Source: Mesorhizobium hawassense (lineage in GTDB: Bacteria; Pseudomonadota; Alphaproteobacteria; Rhizobiales; Rhizobiaceae). From it: a DNA stretch of 64,000 nt. Location of the stretch: contig NZ_QMBP01000010.1 in assembly GCF_003289945.1 (NCBI RefSeq), positions 124,001 to 188,000 of the forward strand, read 5' to 3'. Below the pieces are notes generated by a model. The model was not told the DNA's origin and did not search any database. It saw only the letters and a list, made by a program, of their open reading frames with translations. The position numbers were made by a program, and so were the translations under genes. This document shows, piece after piece, positions 50,322 to 58,959 of the stretch (its first letter is position 1; each line of letters opens with the position of its first letter).

Positions 50322-50537
50322 GTGAAAGCGCGCGTCGCAAGAACTGTCCTCGTTCTGGCTCTCGCTGCCAGCGCCGCGCTATTGCCTTGGCCCGCCTTCG
50401 CGCAGGTACCGCCGCACGCGCCGGGAACGATCTGCTTCACGCAATTCTTCTGGTGCTGGGCGCAGCCGCCCGGGCCTCCCGGCTATCCTTGCGGGTGCCC
50501 GTCGCAATATGGCTTCGTGCCGGGCTACCTGGGCTAG
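50322..50537 (+). CDS. Small secreted protein, Cys- and Pro-rich
   Basis: 71 residues from a GTG at 50322. The N terminus is a clear signal (TVLVLALAASAALLPWPAFA, cleavage after AFA). The mature 43 residues are rich in Pro, Cys and aromatic residues (CFTQFFWCWAQPPGPPGYPC), with four Cys for two possible disulfides. No family is recognised. It precedes the membrane-protein gene by 17 bp. Confidence 0.6.
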   Translation: MKARVARTVLVLALAASAALLPWPAFAQVPPHAPGTICFTQFFWCWAQPPGPPGYPCGCPSQYGFVPGYLG

Positions 50538-50554
50538 TCATCGGAGGGCTCGAG

Positions 50555-51868
50555 ATGACGGCATCCCACGATCCTCTCGTCTCCGGGCTGCTTGCCGATG
50601 CGAAGCTGGTCGCCGGCTATGGCCGCTACGGCGTGTTCAAGGACAGCGCGCTGTTCGCGGCGATCGGCGATGCGGAAAAGCTGACCGATGTGACGGCAAG
50701 CCGGCCCGAGGTCGTGAAACTGCAATCGGTGCTCAACGACTGTTCCAACACCGTGCCGTTCTCGACGCTGGCTGCCCTGCGCACCGGCTGGTCGCCGGGC
50801 GACATGTCGCGCCGGACCGCGCTTGCGACCTATTTCCTCGTGGCGCTGTCGGTGACGATGATGATCATCATCGGAAAGCTGACCTACGTGTACAACAGAG
50901 GCGTGTCGATCAGCGCCGAGCTGCAGGAGATCGACAACAACGATTTCAGCGCCCGGTTCGGACAATCGATCCGGCAGGTCTGGGCAACGAAGAAACAGCT
51001 GAGTTCGGCCACGGCGCGGCAGGCGTCGACGACCGATCTGACGCTGCTCAAGGACGCTTATTACAATTCCGTCGACAGCCTGCATTCGCTCGACCAGCGC
51101 TTTTCCTCGCTGCTGGTGAGGGCGCAAGGGTTCATGACGCAGGAGGCGCCGTTCCCGATCTGGGGCATGCAATGGACCTATTGCAGGCTCTCCGCCTCCG
51201 CCGCCAAGGCCGGCGCGCCGCTCGATTTCTCAAATCCGAGGCAGATGGCGATAAACCAGTTCTGCAACCAGCAGGTCGCGCTGGCGCAGCAGCAAAGCGG
51301 GACAGAGAGCCCCCAGCCGCTCAAACAGTCGGATTTCGACTGCAAGAACGGCGACAACGGCCAAGGGGGCACCCAGGTCGTCAGCGCCACCGGCACGGCA
51401 GGCGAGGTCGAGGACGTGAACGCGGATTTCGACGAGGCGACGCGCAACCTGCAATGCGAAGGCGTGATCACGATCACGCCGAACTCGATCTCGACGCTGA
51501 CTTTGCAGGCCAAGACGCTGGGCGAGGTGCTAAGCCCCTATGCGCTGTGGATTCTGCCGGCGCTCTACGGCGCGCTTGGCGGCATCATGTTCCACATGCG
51601 CATGATCCTCAATCCGCTGTTGCCCAATCCGCCGCTGGCGAGGCTCATCCACCGCATCGCGCTCGGCGGGCTTGCCGGCATGATACTCGCCTGGTTCATG
51701 GCGCCGGGCACCAAGCTCGGCGGCGAGGTCACCGGCATAGGCTTCAGCCTGTTCACCTTCGCTTTCCTGTTCGGCTTCAGCCTGGATATCTTCTTCACCA
51801 TCCTCGACCAGTTCGTCTCGATGTCGGTCGCCGGCATCAAGAAGTTCGGCACCTCGACGGTGGCCTGA
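50555..51868 (+). CDS. Membrane protein of unknown function
   Basis: 437 residues from the ATG at 50555, after GGAGG. One helix near residues 91-110 (TYFLVALSVTMMIIIGKLT) is followed by a large soluble region with Asn and Asp, then a C-terminal cluster of helices (LWILPALYGALGGIMFHM, IALGGLAGMILAWFMAPG, FSLFTFAFLFGFSLDIFF). No family is recognised. The upstream small secreted gene may belong with it. Confidence 0.75.
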   Translation: MTASHDPLVSGLLADAKLVAGYGRYGVFKDSALFAAIGDAEKLTDVTASRPEVVKLQSVLNDCSNTVPFSTLAALRTGWSPGDMSRRTALATYFLVALSVTMMIIIGKLTYVYNRGVSISAELQEIDNNDFSARFGQSIRQVWATKKQLSSATARQASTTDLTLLKDAYYNSVDSLHSLDQRFSSLLVRAQGFMTQEAPFPIWGMQWTYCRLSASAAKAGAPLDFSNPRQMAINQFCNQQVALAQQQSGTESPQPLKQSDFDCKNGDNGQGGTQVVSATGTAGEVEDVNADFDEATRNLQCEGVITITPNSISTLTLQAKTLGEVLSPYALWILPALYGALGGIMFHMRMILNPLLPNPPLARLIHRIALGGLAGMILAWFMAPGTKLGGEVTGIGFSLFTFAFLFGFSLDIFFTILDQFVSMSVAGIKKFGTSTVA

Positions 51869-51884
51869 GCGATCCGCGCAAACG

Positions 51885-51920
51885 AAGAGGGCGCCGCATC
51901 GCTGCGGCGCCCTCTTTGTT
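51885..51920. terminator. Bidirectional terminator between the membrane-protein gene and fhs
   Basis: AAGAGGGCGCCGCA, loop TCGC, TGCGGCGCCCTCTT form a perfect 14-bp stem with A- and T-runs on either side, between two converging genes. Confidence 0.88.
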
Positions 51921-51929
51921 TAGCCTGTA

Positions 51930-53609
51930 TCAGAACAGGCCTTCGATCTGGCCGGCTTCGTTCAGGAAGATCTTCTCCGACGACGGCTTGCTCGGCAGGC
52001 CGGGCATGGTCATGACCTCGCCGCAGATGATGACGACGAAACCGGCGCCGGCCGAAAGCCTGACCTCGCGCACTGGCACGGTGTGGCCGGTCGGCGCGCC
52101 GCGCAGGTTCGGGTCGGTCGAGAAGGAATACTGGGTCTTGGCCATGCAGACCGGCAGATTGCCGTAGCCGGCCTGTTCCCAGGCGTGCAACTGGTCGCGC
52201 ACCGACTTGTCGGCGATCGCCTCGTCACCGCGGTAGATGCGCTTGACGATGGTGTTGACCTTCTCGAACAGCGGCATCTCGTCCGGATAGAGCGGCGAGA
52301 ACTGCGAGGCGCCGGATTCGGCGATTTCGACGACCTTCCTGGCAAGATCCTCGATGCCGGCCGAGCCTTGCGCCCAGTGCTTGCACAGGATCGCCTCTGC
52401 GCCCTGCGCCCTGACGAAATCCTTCATCGCCTGGATCTCGGCGTCGGTGTCGGTGGTGAAGTGGTTGATCGCCACCACCGCCGGCACGCCGAACTGCTTC
52501 ACGTTCTCGATGTGGCGGCCGAGGTTGAGGCAGCCCTTCTTGACCGCCTCGATGTTTTCCTTGCCGAGCTCTTCCTTCTTGACGCCGCCATTCATCTTCA
52601 TGGCGCGCACGGTGGCGACGATGACGGCCGCCGACGGCTTCAGCCCCGCCTTGCGGCACTTGATGTCGAAGAATTTTTCAGCGCCCAGATCGGCGCCGAA
52701 GCCGGCTTCGGTCACCACATAGTCAGCAAGCTTCAGCGCCGTCGTGGTGGCGACGACCGAGTTGCAGCCATGCGCGATGTTGGCGAACGGGCCGCCATGG
52801 ACGAAGGCGGGGTTGTTCTCCAGCGTCTGCACGAGGTTCGGCTGCATGGCGTCCTTGAGCAGAACCGCCATGGCGCCGTCGGCCTTGAGGTCGCGGGCAA
52901 AGACCGGCGTCTTGTCGCGGCGATAGGCGACGATGATGTCGCCGAGGCGCTTTTCGAGGTCCTTCAGGTCGGTGGCGAGGCACAGGATCGCCATGACTTC
53001 CGAGGCGACGGTGATGTCGAAGCCGGCCTCGCGTGGATAACCATTGGCGACGCCGCCGAGCGAGCAGATGATCTCGCGCAGCGCCCGGTCGTTCATGTCC
53101 ATGACGCGGCGCCAGGCGACGCGGCGGGTGTCGATGCCAAGCTCGTTGCCCCAGTAGATGTGGTTGTCGATCAGCGCTGAAAGCAGGTTGTGCGCCGTCG
53201 TGATGGCATGGAAGTCGCCGGTGAAATGGAGGTTCATGTCCTCCATCGGCACCACCTGGGCATAGCCGCCTCCGGCGGCGCCGCCCTTGACGCCGAAATT
53301 CGGGCCAAGCGAGGCTTCGCGAATGCAGACGATCGCCTTCTTGCCGATGCGGTTCAGGCCGTCGCCGAGGCCAACGGTGGTGGTCGTCTTGCCTTCGCCG
53401 GCCGGCGTCGGGTTGATGGCGGTGACCAGGATCAGCTTGCCGTCCTTGTTGCCTTTCACCGACCTGATGAACTCGGCCGAGACCTTCGCCTTGTCATGGC
53501 CATAGGGGAGCAGATGCTCGTTCGGGATGCCGATCTTGGCGCCGATCTCCTGGATCTGTTTCTTCTTCGCGGCGCGGGCGATCTCGATGTCGGACTTCAC
53601 TTCGGCCAT
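51930..53609 (-). CDS. fhs: Formate-tetrahydrofolate ligase
   Basis: 559 residues from the ATG at 53609, after GAGGAAA. The nucleotide-binding block TPAGEGKTTTTVGLGDGLNR is diagnostic, followed by EASLGPNFGVKGGAAGGGYA, RAGLKPSAAVIVATVRAMKM and TMPGLPSKPSSEKIFLNE. The enzyme makes 10-formyl-tetrahydrofolate from formate with ATP, feeding one-carbon metabolism. Length is standard. No partner genes are nearby. Confidence 0.98.
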   Translation of the reverse strand: MAEVKSDIEIARAAKKKQIQEIGAKIGIPNEHLLPYGHDKAKVSAEFIRSVKGNKDGKLILVTAINPTPAGEGKTTTTVGLGDGLNRIGKKAIVCIREASLGPNFGVKGGAAGGGYAQVVPMEDMNLHFTGDFHAITTAHNLLSALIDNHIYWGNELGIDTRRVAWRRVMDMNDRALREIICSLGGVANGYPREAGFDITVASEVMAILCLATDLKDLEKRLGDIIVAYRRDKTPVFARDLKADGAMAVLLKDAMQPNLVQTLENNPAFVHGGPFANIAHGCNSVVATTTALKLADYVVTEAGFGADLGAEKFFDIKCRKAGLKPSAAVIVATVRAMKMNGGVKKEELGKENIEAVKKGCLNLGRHIENVKQFGVPAVVAINHFTTDTDAEIQAMKDFVRAQGAEAILCKHWAQGSAGIEDLARKVVEIAESGASQFSPLYPDEMPLFEKVNTIVKRIYRGDEAIADKSVRDQLHAWEQAGYGNLPVCMAKTQYSFSTDPNLRGAPTGHTVPVREVRLSAGAGFVVIICGEVMTMPGLPSKPSSEKIFLNEAGQIEGLF

Positions 53610-53930
53610 GACGGCTTTCCTCTGGATTGGGCGTTGGAAGGGACGGTTTTGATCAATTGTGCATGTTCGGAACGCCACATCGGCGCAGAGGGCATTTTCT
53701 AACCCTGTCGCGGCCTAGGCGTCAACTTTCATGCAACTATGTTTCCTGTAAAGAAAGAATATTGCTGTTCCCGGTTCGCCCCGCTTCGGGTCTTGGGCGC
53801 CCGGTCGCTTGCGGCGTATAGAAGCCAGAGCGGCGGCCGCTCCGCCGTCTCAAAACAGCCGCTGAATACGCGAAAAGCGACAGAGGCGACGGCGCAAATC
53901 CGCCATCGCCCTGACTGACCGGCGCCAGCC
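53610..53930. other. Gap upstream of fhs without a recognisable gene
   Basis: This 321-bp stretch shows no supported gene. A GC-rich palindrome-like patch (CGGCGGCCGCTCCGCCG) lies near 53832-53848. No riboswitch or clear promoter motif was recognised, although fhs must start transcription here. Confidence 0.4.
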
Positions 53931-55055
53931 TTATTGCGTCAGCACGTTACTGATCTCGACCATGTTGGAGCGGACCCTGAGGATATAGAAGCCCATGGTC
54001 GTCAGATGCGTCGGCAACAGCCAGCCATCCTCGCGGCCGTTGGCGATGATGAAAGGCTGGATGCGCAATGCCGAGACGAATTGCGCGTCCATCGTGTCCC
54101 ACAGGCTCTGCAGGTGCTTTTCCTTGATCACGTCCTCGAAGTCGGCCTGGGCGCCCTTCATCAGGCCGTAATAAGCGTAGAGCTGGCCATAGGCGAACCA
54201 GAAGCGGTCATCGGCGCGGAAGTCGAACCAGCCGTCATTGTGGTTCTCGGCGCGCTCCTTGAGGATCGCCGAGGTCGAGCCGATATCGCTAGCGATGCGG
54301 TCGATATATTGCTTCAGATTGTCGGCGCGGGCGTCGAAGGTCGCCTGACAGGTGGCGAGCCGGGCGTTGAAGGACCGCAACTTGCGCACAGCATCGCGAT
54401 AATAGCTGGGAGTCGGCGTCTTGGGGCCGAACGGGTTCAGGCCGAAATACCAAGTGTACTCGTCGAACTGCAGATTGCCACGCGCGTCCTGCAGGTCGGC
54501 GTCGATCTGCGAGGTGGTACGCACGCGGCCGAGATTGTCGGCAAGCTCGGTCGCAGTGCGCCGCACCGCCTGATTGATGCCGCGCTGGAAGGACGCCTTG
54601 TTGTCCATCCACGGTGTGTTGTCCCAGTCGATGCCGAACAGGCCGACCTTGTAGAGGATCATCGACGAGATCCAGGCATTCTGGTTGACGTTGAAGTCCG
54701 TCAGATCGGCCGCCACCTGGGCGATCGCCGAATTGCCGCAGGTCTTGGCCGTATCGGTGCCGGCGCCGGCTGAAACCTGCTCGCCGGCCGACACGTTGCG
54801 CTTCTCGAACGTGTAGGTGTCGGGATAGTTCGGGTTGAAATTATTCCACCACTGGGTGGCGTAGAAGAAATTCGCGTAAAGGCCGATAAGCACGACGATG
54901 GCAAGCCCGACCACGGCCTTCAGGATCCAGCCGCGCTGGCCATACCAGCGGCCGACCCACACGAACGGCCACAGGATCACGCCGATGATAAAGCCGATGC
55001 CGCGGCCTATCCATTGGAATATCTGGCTGAAGAAGTTCACGATCGGGTCGAGCAT
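53931..55055 (-). CDS. DUF2333-like membrane protein, last gene of the unknown operon
   Basis: 374 residues. Two N-terminal membrane segments (IGFIIGVILWPFVWVGRWYG and AVVGLAIVVLIGLYANFFY) are followed by a large soluble domain likely in the periplasm, with WWNNFNPNYPDTYTFEKRN and YTWYFGLNPFGPKTP. DUF2333 proteins have this layout and no known role; the match is by overall design. It belongs to the minus-strand operon, but a 219-bp repeat array separates it from the gene before. Confidence 0.75.
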   Translation of the reverse strand: MLDPIVNFFSQIFQWIGRGIGFIIGVILWPFVWVGRWYGQRGWILKAVVGLAIVVLIGLYANFFYATQWWNNFNPNYPDTYTFEKRNVSAGEQVSAGAGTDTAKTCGNSAIAQVAADLTDFNVNQNAWISSMILYKVGLFGIDWDNTPWMDNKASFQRGINQAVRRTATELADNLGRVRTTSQIDADLQDARGNLQFDEYTWYFGLNPFGPKTPTPSYYRDAVRKLRSFNARLATCQATFDARADNLKQYIDRIASDIGSTSAILKERAENHNDGWFDFRADDRFWFAYGQLYAYYGLMKGAQADFEDVIKEKHLQSLWDTMDAQFVSALRIQPFIIANGREDGWLLPTHLTTMGFYILRVRSNMVEISNVLTQ

Positions 55056-55071
55056 GGCTGTGGCACCCCCT

Positions 55072-55113
55072 TAGAGCATTTCACCGTTTCAAGGGAAACG
55101 GCGATCTGCCCTA
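55072..55113. repeat. Palindromic repeat unit, start of a four-unit array
   Basis: TAGAGCATTTCACCGTTTC with AAGG loop and GAAACGG arm. It carries the TAGAGC edge seen in other repeats here. Confidence 0.7.
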
Positions 55114-55123
55114 ACCCTTTGTT

Positions 55124-55175
55124 TTGGCGCAATTCCGAGCGGAAAACCGCCCGCACTTTTCCTGGAATTGCTCTA
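55124..55175. repeat. Palindromic intergenic repeat, family A, copy 3
   Basis: GCGCAATTCCGAGCGGAAAA with the right arm CCTGGAATTGCTCTA. It closely matches the copy at 23522-23574. Confidence 0.85.
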
Positions 55176-55212
55176 GATCAGCATGACGTTTCGTTGAAAC
55201 GTCATCCTGATC
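55176..55212. repeat. Short hairpin unit in the repeat array
   Basis: GATCAGCATGACGTTTC, loop GTT, GAAACGTCATCCTGATC: a 17-bp stem with one mismatch. Confidence 0.75.
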
Positions 55213-55225
55213 CAACTCTTTGTTG

Positions 55226-55277
55226 GAGCATGATCTTCCTCCGAAAACCGACTTCCACTTTTCGGGATCATGCTCTA
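55226..55277. repeat. Palindromic repeat, family B, copy 3, whose edge forms a stop codon
   Basis: GAGCATGATC on the left pairs with GATCATGCTC on the right. The terminal TAGAGC on the minus strand supplies the TAG stop of the adjacent gene at 55275-55277. Confidence 0.85.
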
Positions 55278-56609
55278 GTCAGTCAGACCGTAAAGGCGCG
55301 TGCGAAACGCAACCTTGTCCTTCAAATATGTGGTTTTCAGAACGTCCACAACATGCGAGCGCCAGGCGTCGCTGTAGCCGTCATAGTCCTTGTAGAAGCC
55401 CGGCTTGTTGAAGACGTAGCGCGAAACGAAGTCCTGCGGCACGAAATCCGAGATCAGCTGGTTGGTCAGCCAGGCATCGGGTTGATCGGGCTTGGCGCGC
55501 ACGACCAGGAAGCGCTGGCGCGGCGGCACATCCTCGATCTTGAGATGGCCGAATTGGGCGATCTCGCGCTTGGCGGCGTTGAGGAACGGGAAGTTGCCGT
55601 CGCTTGCGATCAGGTCGGCATGGCCGAGGATCCAGGTCTGCAGCCAGACCTTGTCGACGTCGGTCAGATTGCGGTTTGGCTCGGCGTCCCGGATCAACGC
55701 GCGTACGACCATCTCGGCGCGATGCTCGAGATAACCGGAAGCTTCTATCCATGAAGCCCGCGGCAGGTCGAGGCGGCCGGTGCCGGCAAGAAAGCCGAAC
55801 ACCTTGTCGGCGTCGTTGATCGACAGATAGTTCACCTGCCAGGGGCGCGATCGGCGGAAGCCGGGAGCCGACGGGTCGCTGATCACTGTCGTCATGTCGG
55901 GATCGACGAACACGTAGAGCCCGCCGAAATGACTGGTCCAGTAGGCGTTGTGGCGAAAGATCACCTGGTCGGGCACCAGCGCGTTCTCGCGGATGTCGCC
56001 GCACACCTTGGCGAGATCGACCATGCGCTCGAGCATGGCATTGTCGCGCCAGGCGTCCGGCTCCTGCTTCAGCCGGTCGACCAGCTTGCCAAGCTCGGCC
56101 GCCTTGCCGAGCACGTCCTCGGCCGACAGCACCTTGAACTCGACCTGGTTGATCGACAGCAGGTCCTCGATATCGTTGACCTTTGGGACGGCGTCCTCGA
56201 TCTCACCGTAGATGACGTCCTTGATGGTCAGCGCGTCGATGGCGCGCTGGTTCTTGGACATGAACTCGAACATCAGCTGCGAGGTGTTGGAAAAGGCGGT
56301 GTGGACCACCGGCAGGTCGATCTGCGACGGGGTCAGGATGATGAAGCGGCGGTTGACCTCATTGGGATCAAGATAGTCGAAGTCACCACACTCCTCTGCG
56401 ATTTCGGGCGAGAAGCCGGTGCGGTCGATCTGGAAGCTCTCGAGCTTGGTGGGCTCGAGGCCGAAGGCGGCAAGCGCCTTGTTGTAGCGCTGGATGAGAT
56501 GCGATTCATCGACCGTGAGCAGCCGGCCGTAGATCAGCTCGTTGTCGCGCAGAAGGTCGGGCTTTTTGGCGGGCGGCACCTCGGGTGCCGCCGGCGAGGG
56601 TCTACGCAT
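55275..56609 (-). CDS. Protein of unknown function, fifth gene of the operon
   Basis: 444 residues with no membrane helix or signal. The N-terminal 18 residues are rich in Pro; then a mostly alpha/beta protein with NRRFIILTPSQIDLPVVHTA, FMSKNQRAIDALTIKDVI and GGLYVFVDPDMTTVISDPSA. No family or catalytic motif is recognised. The start overlaps the ATPase stop by 8 bp, so expression is coupled. The TAG stop comes from a repeat edge. Confidence 0.8.
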   Translation of the reverse strand: MRRPSPAAPEVPPAKKPDLLRDNELIYGRLLTVDESHLIQRYNKALAAFGLEPTKLESFQIDRTGFSPEIAEECGDFDYLDPNEVNRRFIILTPSQIDLPVVHTAFSNTSQLMFEFMSKNQRAIDALTIKDVIYGEIEDAVPKVNDIEDLLSINQVEFKVLSAEDVLGKAAELGKLVDRLKQEPDAWRDNAMLERMVDLAKVCGDIRENALVPDQVIFRHNAYWTSHFGGLYVFVDPDMTTVISDPSAPGFRRSRPWQVNYLSINDADKVFGFLAGTGRLDLPRASWIEASGYLEHRAEMVVRALIRDAEPNRNLTDVDKVWLQTWILGHADLIASDGNFPFLNAAKREIAQFGHLKIEDVPPRQRFLVVRAKPDQPDAWLTNQLISDFVPQDFVSRYVFNKPGFYKDYDGYSDAWRSHVVDVLKTTYLKDKVAFRTRLYGLTD

Positions 56610-58512
56610 TCCAAAGCCCCTTCTTCTTTAATTCCTCCATTTCCCGCGCCGCCCTCTCGCGCAGCCTTGCGTCGCGCAGGAGCTTCTCCACCGCGGCGTC
56701 GTCGGACTTGTCGGAATAGCGGAACTCGGAATCGGCGTAGCGGTTGATCTCCTGCATGACCATGTCCATCGAAAATGGCCCGCGCAGTTCCTCGATCATC
56801 GCCTTCTTGTCGTCGTAGCTCTTGTGCATGAAGGCTTCCGGCTTCTCGAACCAGTCGTCCGGCAGCTCGATATCCATGGCGCGCATTTTTATCGCGTCGG
56901 TGACGTTCTTGATGGCGCGGCCGGTGAAGCGCGGTTCGGCGTCCTTGATCATGTGCAGGTAGGTGCCGACATCGGCCATGGTCTTCGGCGCGCCATTCTC
57001 CTTCATGTAGCGCTCATAGACCTTCATCAGCCCGTCTTCCTGCGGCTTCTCGTGCTCTTCATAAGCCTCGGTCACGGCACGCTGGATCTCCTGCGCGGCA
57101 TAGAGCTCGTGCTTGCCCAGAGGGATCTCGTGGTTCTTGCCGGCGAGCAGCACGAAGATGTCGATATAGTCGTCGCGGGTCTGCGGGCCGTCGACCAGCC
57201 AGCGCGCGCCGGCGCGCTGGCGCAGCGCGTCGTCGACATTTTCCGGATAGTTGGAGAACATGCCGAAGGAGCAGTTGCCGCGCACCACCGTCGAAGCACC
57301 CGCAAAGGCGTCCATCAGGACGCCAGTGATCTCCTGCTGGCCGGCCGATGCGCGGTCGTCGGAGCGGCGCGCCGCCACCTGGTCGATGTCGTCGATGGTG
57401 CCGAAGCCGATGACGCGCGGATTGAGCACGTTGTTGATGAACTGGCGGCAGTTCTGGCCGGACTTGCCCTGGTAGGACGAGATCTGGTCGACGCCGAAAT
57501 TCTCGTATGCAAAGGGATAACCGCCGACCTGGCAATAGCCGTTGACGAGGCCGGCGATCATCTGGATCAGCGTCGTCTTGCCGGTGCCTGGCGCGCCGTC
57601 GCCGATGAAGGTGAAGAGGAAGCCGCCGAGCTCGACGAACGGGTTCAGCTCGCGTTCGAAGTCGTAGGCCATCAGCATCTTGGCGAGCCTGACCGACTGG
57701 AATTTGGCGATGTGGTTGCCGACGACCTCCTCCGGTTTCTTGAAGGTCATCACCAGCGGCTTGGAACGCTTGCCAGGCGCGACGTCGAAGCCATCGAGGG
57801 TGAAATCGTCGACATCGATGCGGATATGCGCGTTCTCGAACGGGCCGATGCCGTCGAAGCGGCCCTTGCGCGCCACCAGCCCGTCGATGGCGACGCGGGC
57901 AAAGGCGCGGGCGCGTATCGTCAGATCGGTGTCATCCTTGGAGCCGGCAATCGCCTTGTCGAGGCCGGCGACGATCGACTTCACCGCATCCTGCGGCGTG
58001 TCGAACAGGAAATCGGGCTCGGCAATGTCGTTCGGCGCCTCGCCGTCGCTGTCGATCAGCTGGAACAAATAAGAGGCGAAGCTGAAGGCGGAGACGTAAG
58101 CCGAAGCCGACAGAAGCTTCTTGAAGGTCGACGCTTCGTCGCCTTCCAGCGGCGCGCGGGCGTTTTTCGCCTGCAGGCTTTCGAGGTCGGAGCCTTCGGC
58201 AAAGACATCCGATACGGCCAGCGCGATCGCCAGCCCGCGGCGGGCGCGATAGAGCAGCGTGTGCTGCGGGATGCTCATCAACTGGTCGTCGGGGTGGATG
58301 GCCGCGACCGTCTTCGAGAGCTCGACCTCGCGCGTGCGGCGGACCGAGCCGACCGACACCGTCGAGACGAAGCGGCGGTTGGTGCCGGCAAGCGCGGTGC
58401 CGGATTCGCGCGAGGGGTCCTCCAGCACGACGATGCGGGTGATGAAGCTCTGCGCGATCGCGCGGTGCTTGTCGATTGCCGCTTCCGAGATCGTGGTCAG
58501 GCCGGTGTCCAT
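56602..58512 (-). CDS. AAA+ ATPase, fourth gene of the operon
   Basis: 636 residues. A unique 290-residue N-terminal part precedes the AAA+ module: Walker A GDGAPGTGKTT (304-314), Walker B VIGFGTIDDID (367-377), sensor-1-like SN (420-421) and an arginine-finger region DALRQRAGARW (428-438). The C-terminal lid has AQEIQRAVTEAYEEH and ends KKKGLWNA. It should form a ring that remodels a protein partner. GAGGTAC precedes the ATG. Its close neighbours are probably its partners. Confidence 0.9.
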   Translation of the reverse strand: MDTGLTTISEAAIDKHRAIAQSFITRIVVLEDPSRESGTALAGTNRRFVSTVSVGSVRRTREVELSKTVAAIHPDDQLMSIPQHTLLYRARRGLAIALAVSDVFAEGSDLESLQAKNARAPLEGDEASTFKKLLSASAYVSAFSFASYLFQLIDSDGEAPNDIAEPDFLFDTPQDAVKSIVAGLDKAIAGSKDDTDLTIRARAFARVAIDGLVARKGRFDGIGPFENAHIRIDVDDFTLDGFDVAPGKRSKPLVMTFKKPEEVVGNHIAKFQSVRLAKMLMAYDFERELNPFVELGGFLFTFIGDGAPGTGKTTLIQMIAGLVNGYCQVGGYPFAYENFGVDQISSYQGKSGQNCRQFINNVLNPRVIGFGTIDDIDQVAARRSDDRASAGQQEITGVLMDAFAGASTVVRGNCSFGMFSNYPENVDDALRQRAGARWLVDGPQTRDDYIDIFVLLAGKNHEIPLGKHELYAAQEIQRAVTEAYEEHEKPQEDGLMKVYERYMKENGAPKTMADVGTYLHMIKDAEPRFTGRAIKNVTDAIKMRAMDIELPDDWFEKPEAFMHKSYDDKKAMIEELRGPFSMDMVMQEINRYADSEFRYSDKSDDAAVEKLLRDARLRERAAREMEELKKKGLWNA

Positions 58513-58524
58513 GTGTACCTCACG

Positions 58525-58959
58525 TCAATCGTGCCCTGCCTTGTGCTTTTCAAATCTTTGAGTGAGCCAATTGCCGGCGGACGTGATTGCGAAAATGACC
58601 AGAAACATCAGTGAATAGAAGCCGGTAAAAGACAAAATCGCGTCAGAAGAAGTCCCTATCCCGCCAACGGCCATGCCAAGGCGAAAGCCTGTGAGCTGCA
58701 CAAATAACGACAGTAGCAGAATAGTCGAGACCGTTCCGGCCAATGCCGTAGCACCGGCATTTTTGAGCGAGTTTGCCGATGCCCATCCGCCGCCGATCGT
58801 TCCTGACAAAACACTTGCGCCTGCGACGGCGGTGGAAGTTTGTTCCGGAACGAAATGCTGCAACAAAAAAGCAAATAACCACGCTGCCACATTGACGATG
58901 ACCACGGCGGTGCCACGGTAAGATGTGTGTGCTGGTATTGTCGTCTCGTTGTCAGACAT
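58525..58959 (-). CDS. Four-helix membrane protein, third gene of the operon
   Basis: 144 residues with four predicted helices (AVVIVNVAAWLFAFLLQHFV, AVAGASVLSGTIGGG, ALAGTVSTILLLSLFVQLTG, GFYSLMFLVIFAITSAGNWL). The DNA is visibly more AT-rich than the flanking genes. It overlaps the second gene's stop by 8 bp and precedes the ATPase by 12 bp. No family is recognised. It could anchor the ATPase complex to the membrane, or be a late insertion. Confidence 0.78.
   Translation of the reverse strand: MSDNETTIPAHTSYRGTAVVIVNVAAWLFAFLLQHFVPEQTSTAVAGASVLSGTIGGGWASANSLKNAGATALAGTVSTILLLSLFVQLTGFRLGMAVGGIGTSSDAILSFTGFYSLMFLVIFAITSAGNWLTQRFEKHKAGHD

Noticed and set aside
50509..52167. A 552-codon plus-strand frame across the terminator at 51885-51920
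   Set aside because: It crosses a strong terminator and the 3' end of fhs, and its translation has no plausible domain.
55072..55277. The repeat cluster considered as a CRISPR array
   Set aside because: Units are different palindromes of unequal length without regular spacers, and no cas gene is present.
56824..58614. A 596-codon plus-strand frame opposite the AAA+ ATPase gene
   Set aside because: Antisense frame without family resemblance; the ATPase frame has intact Walker motifs.
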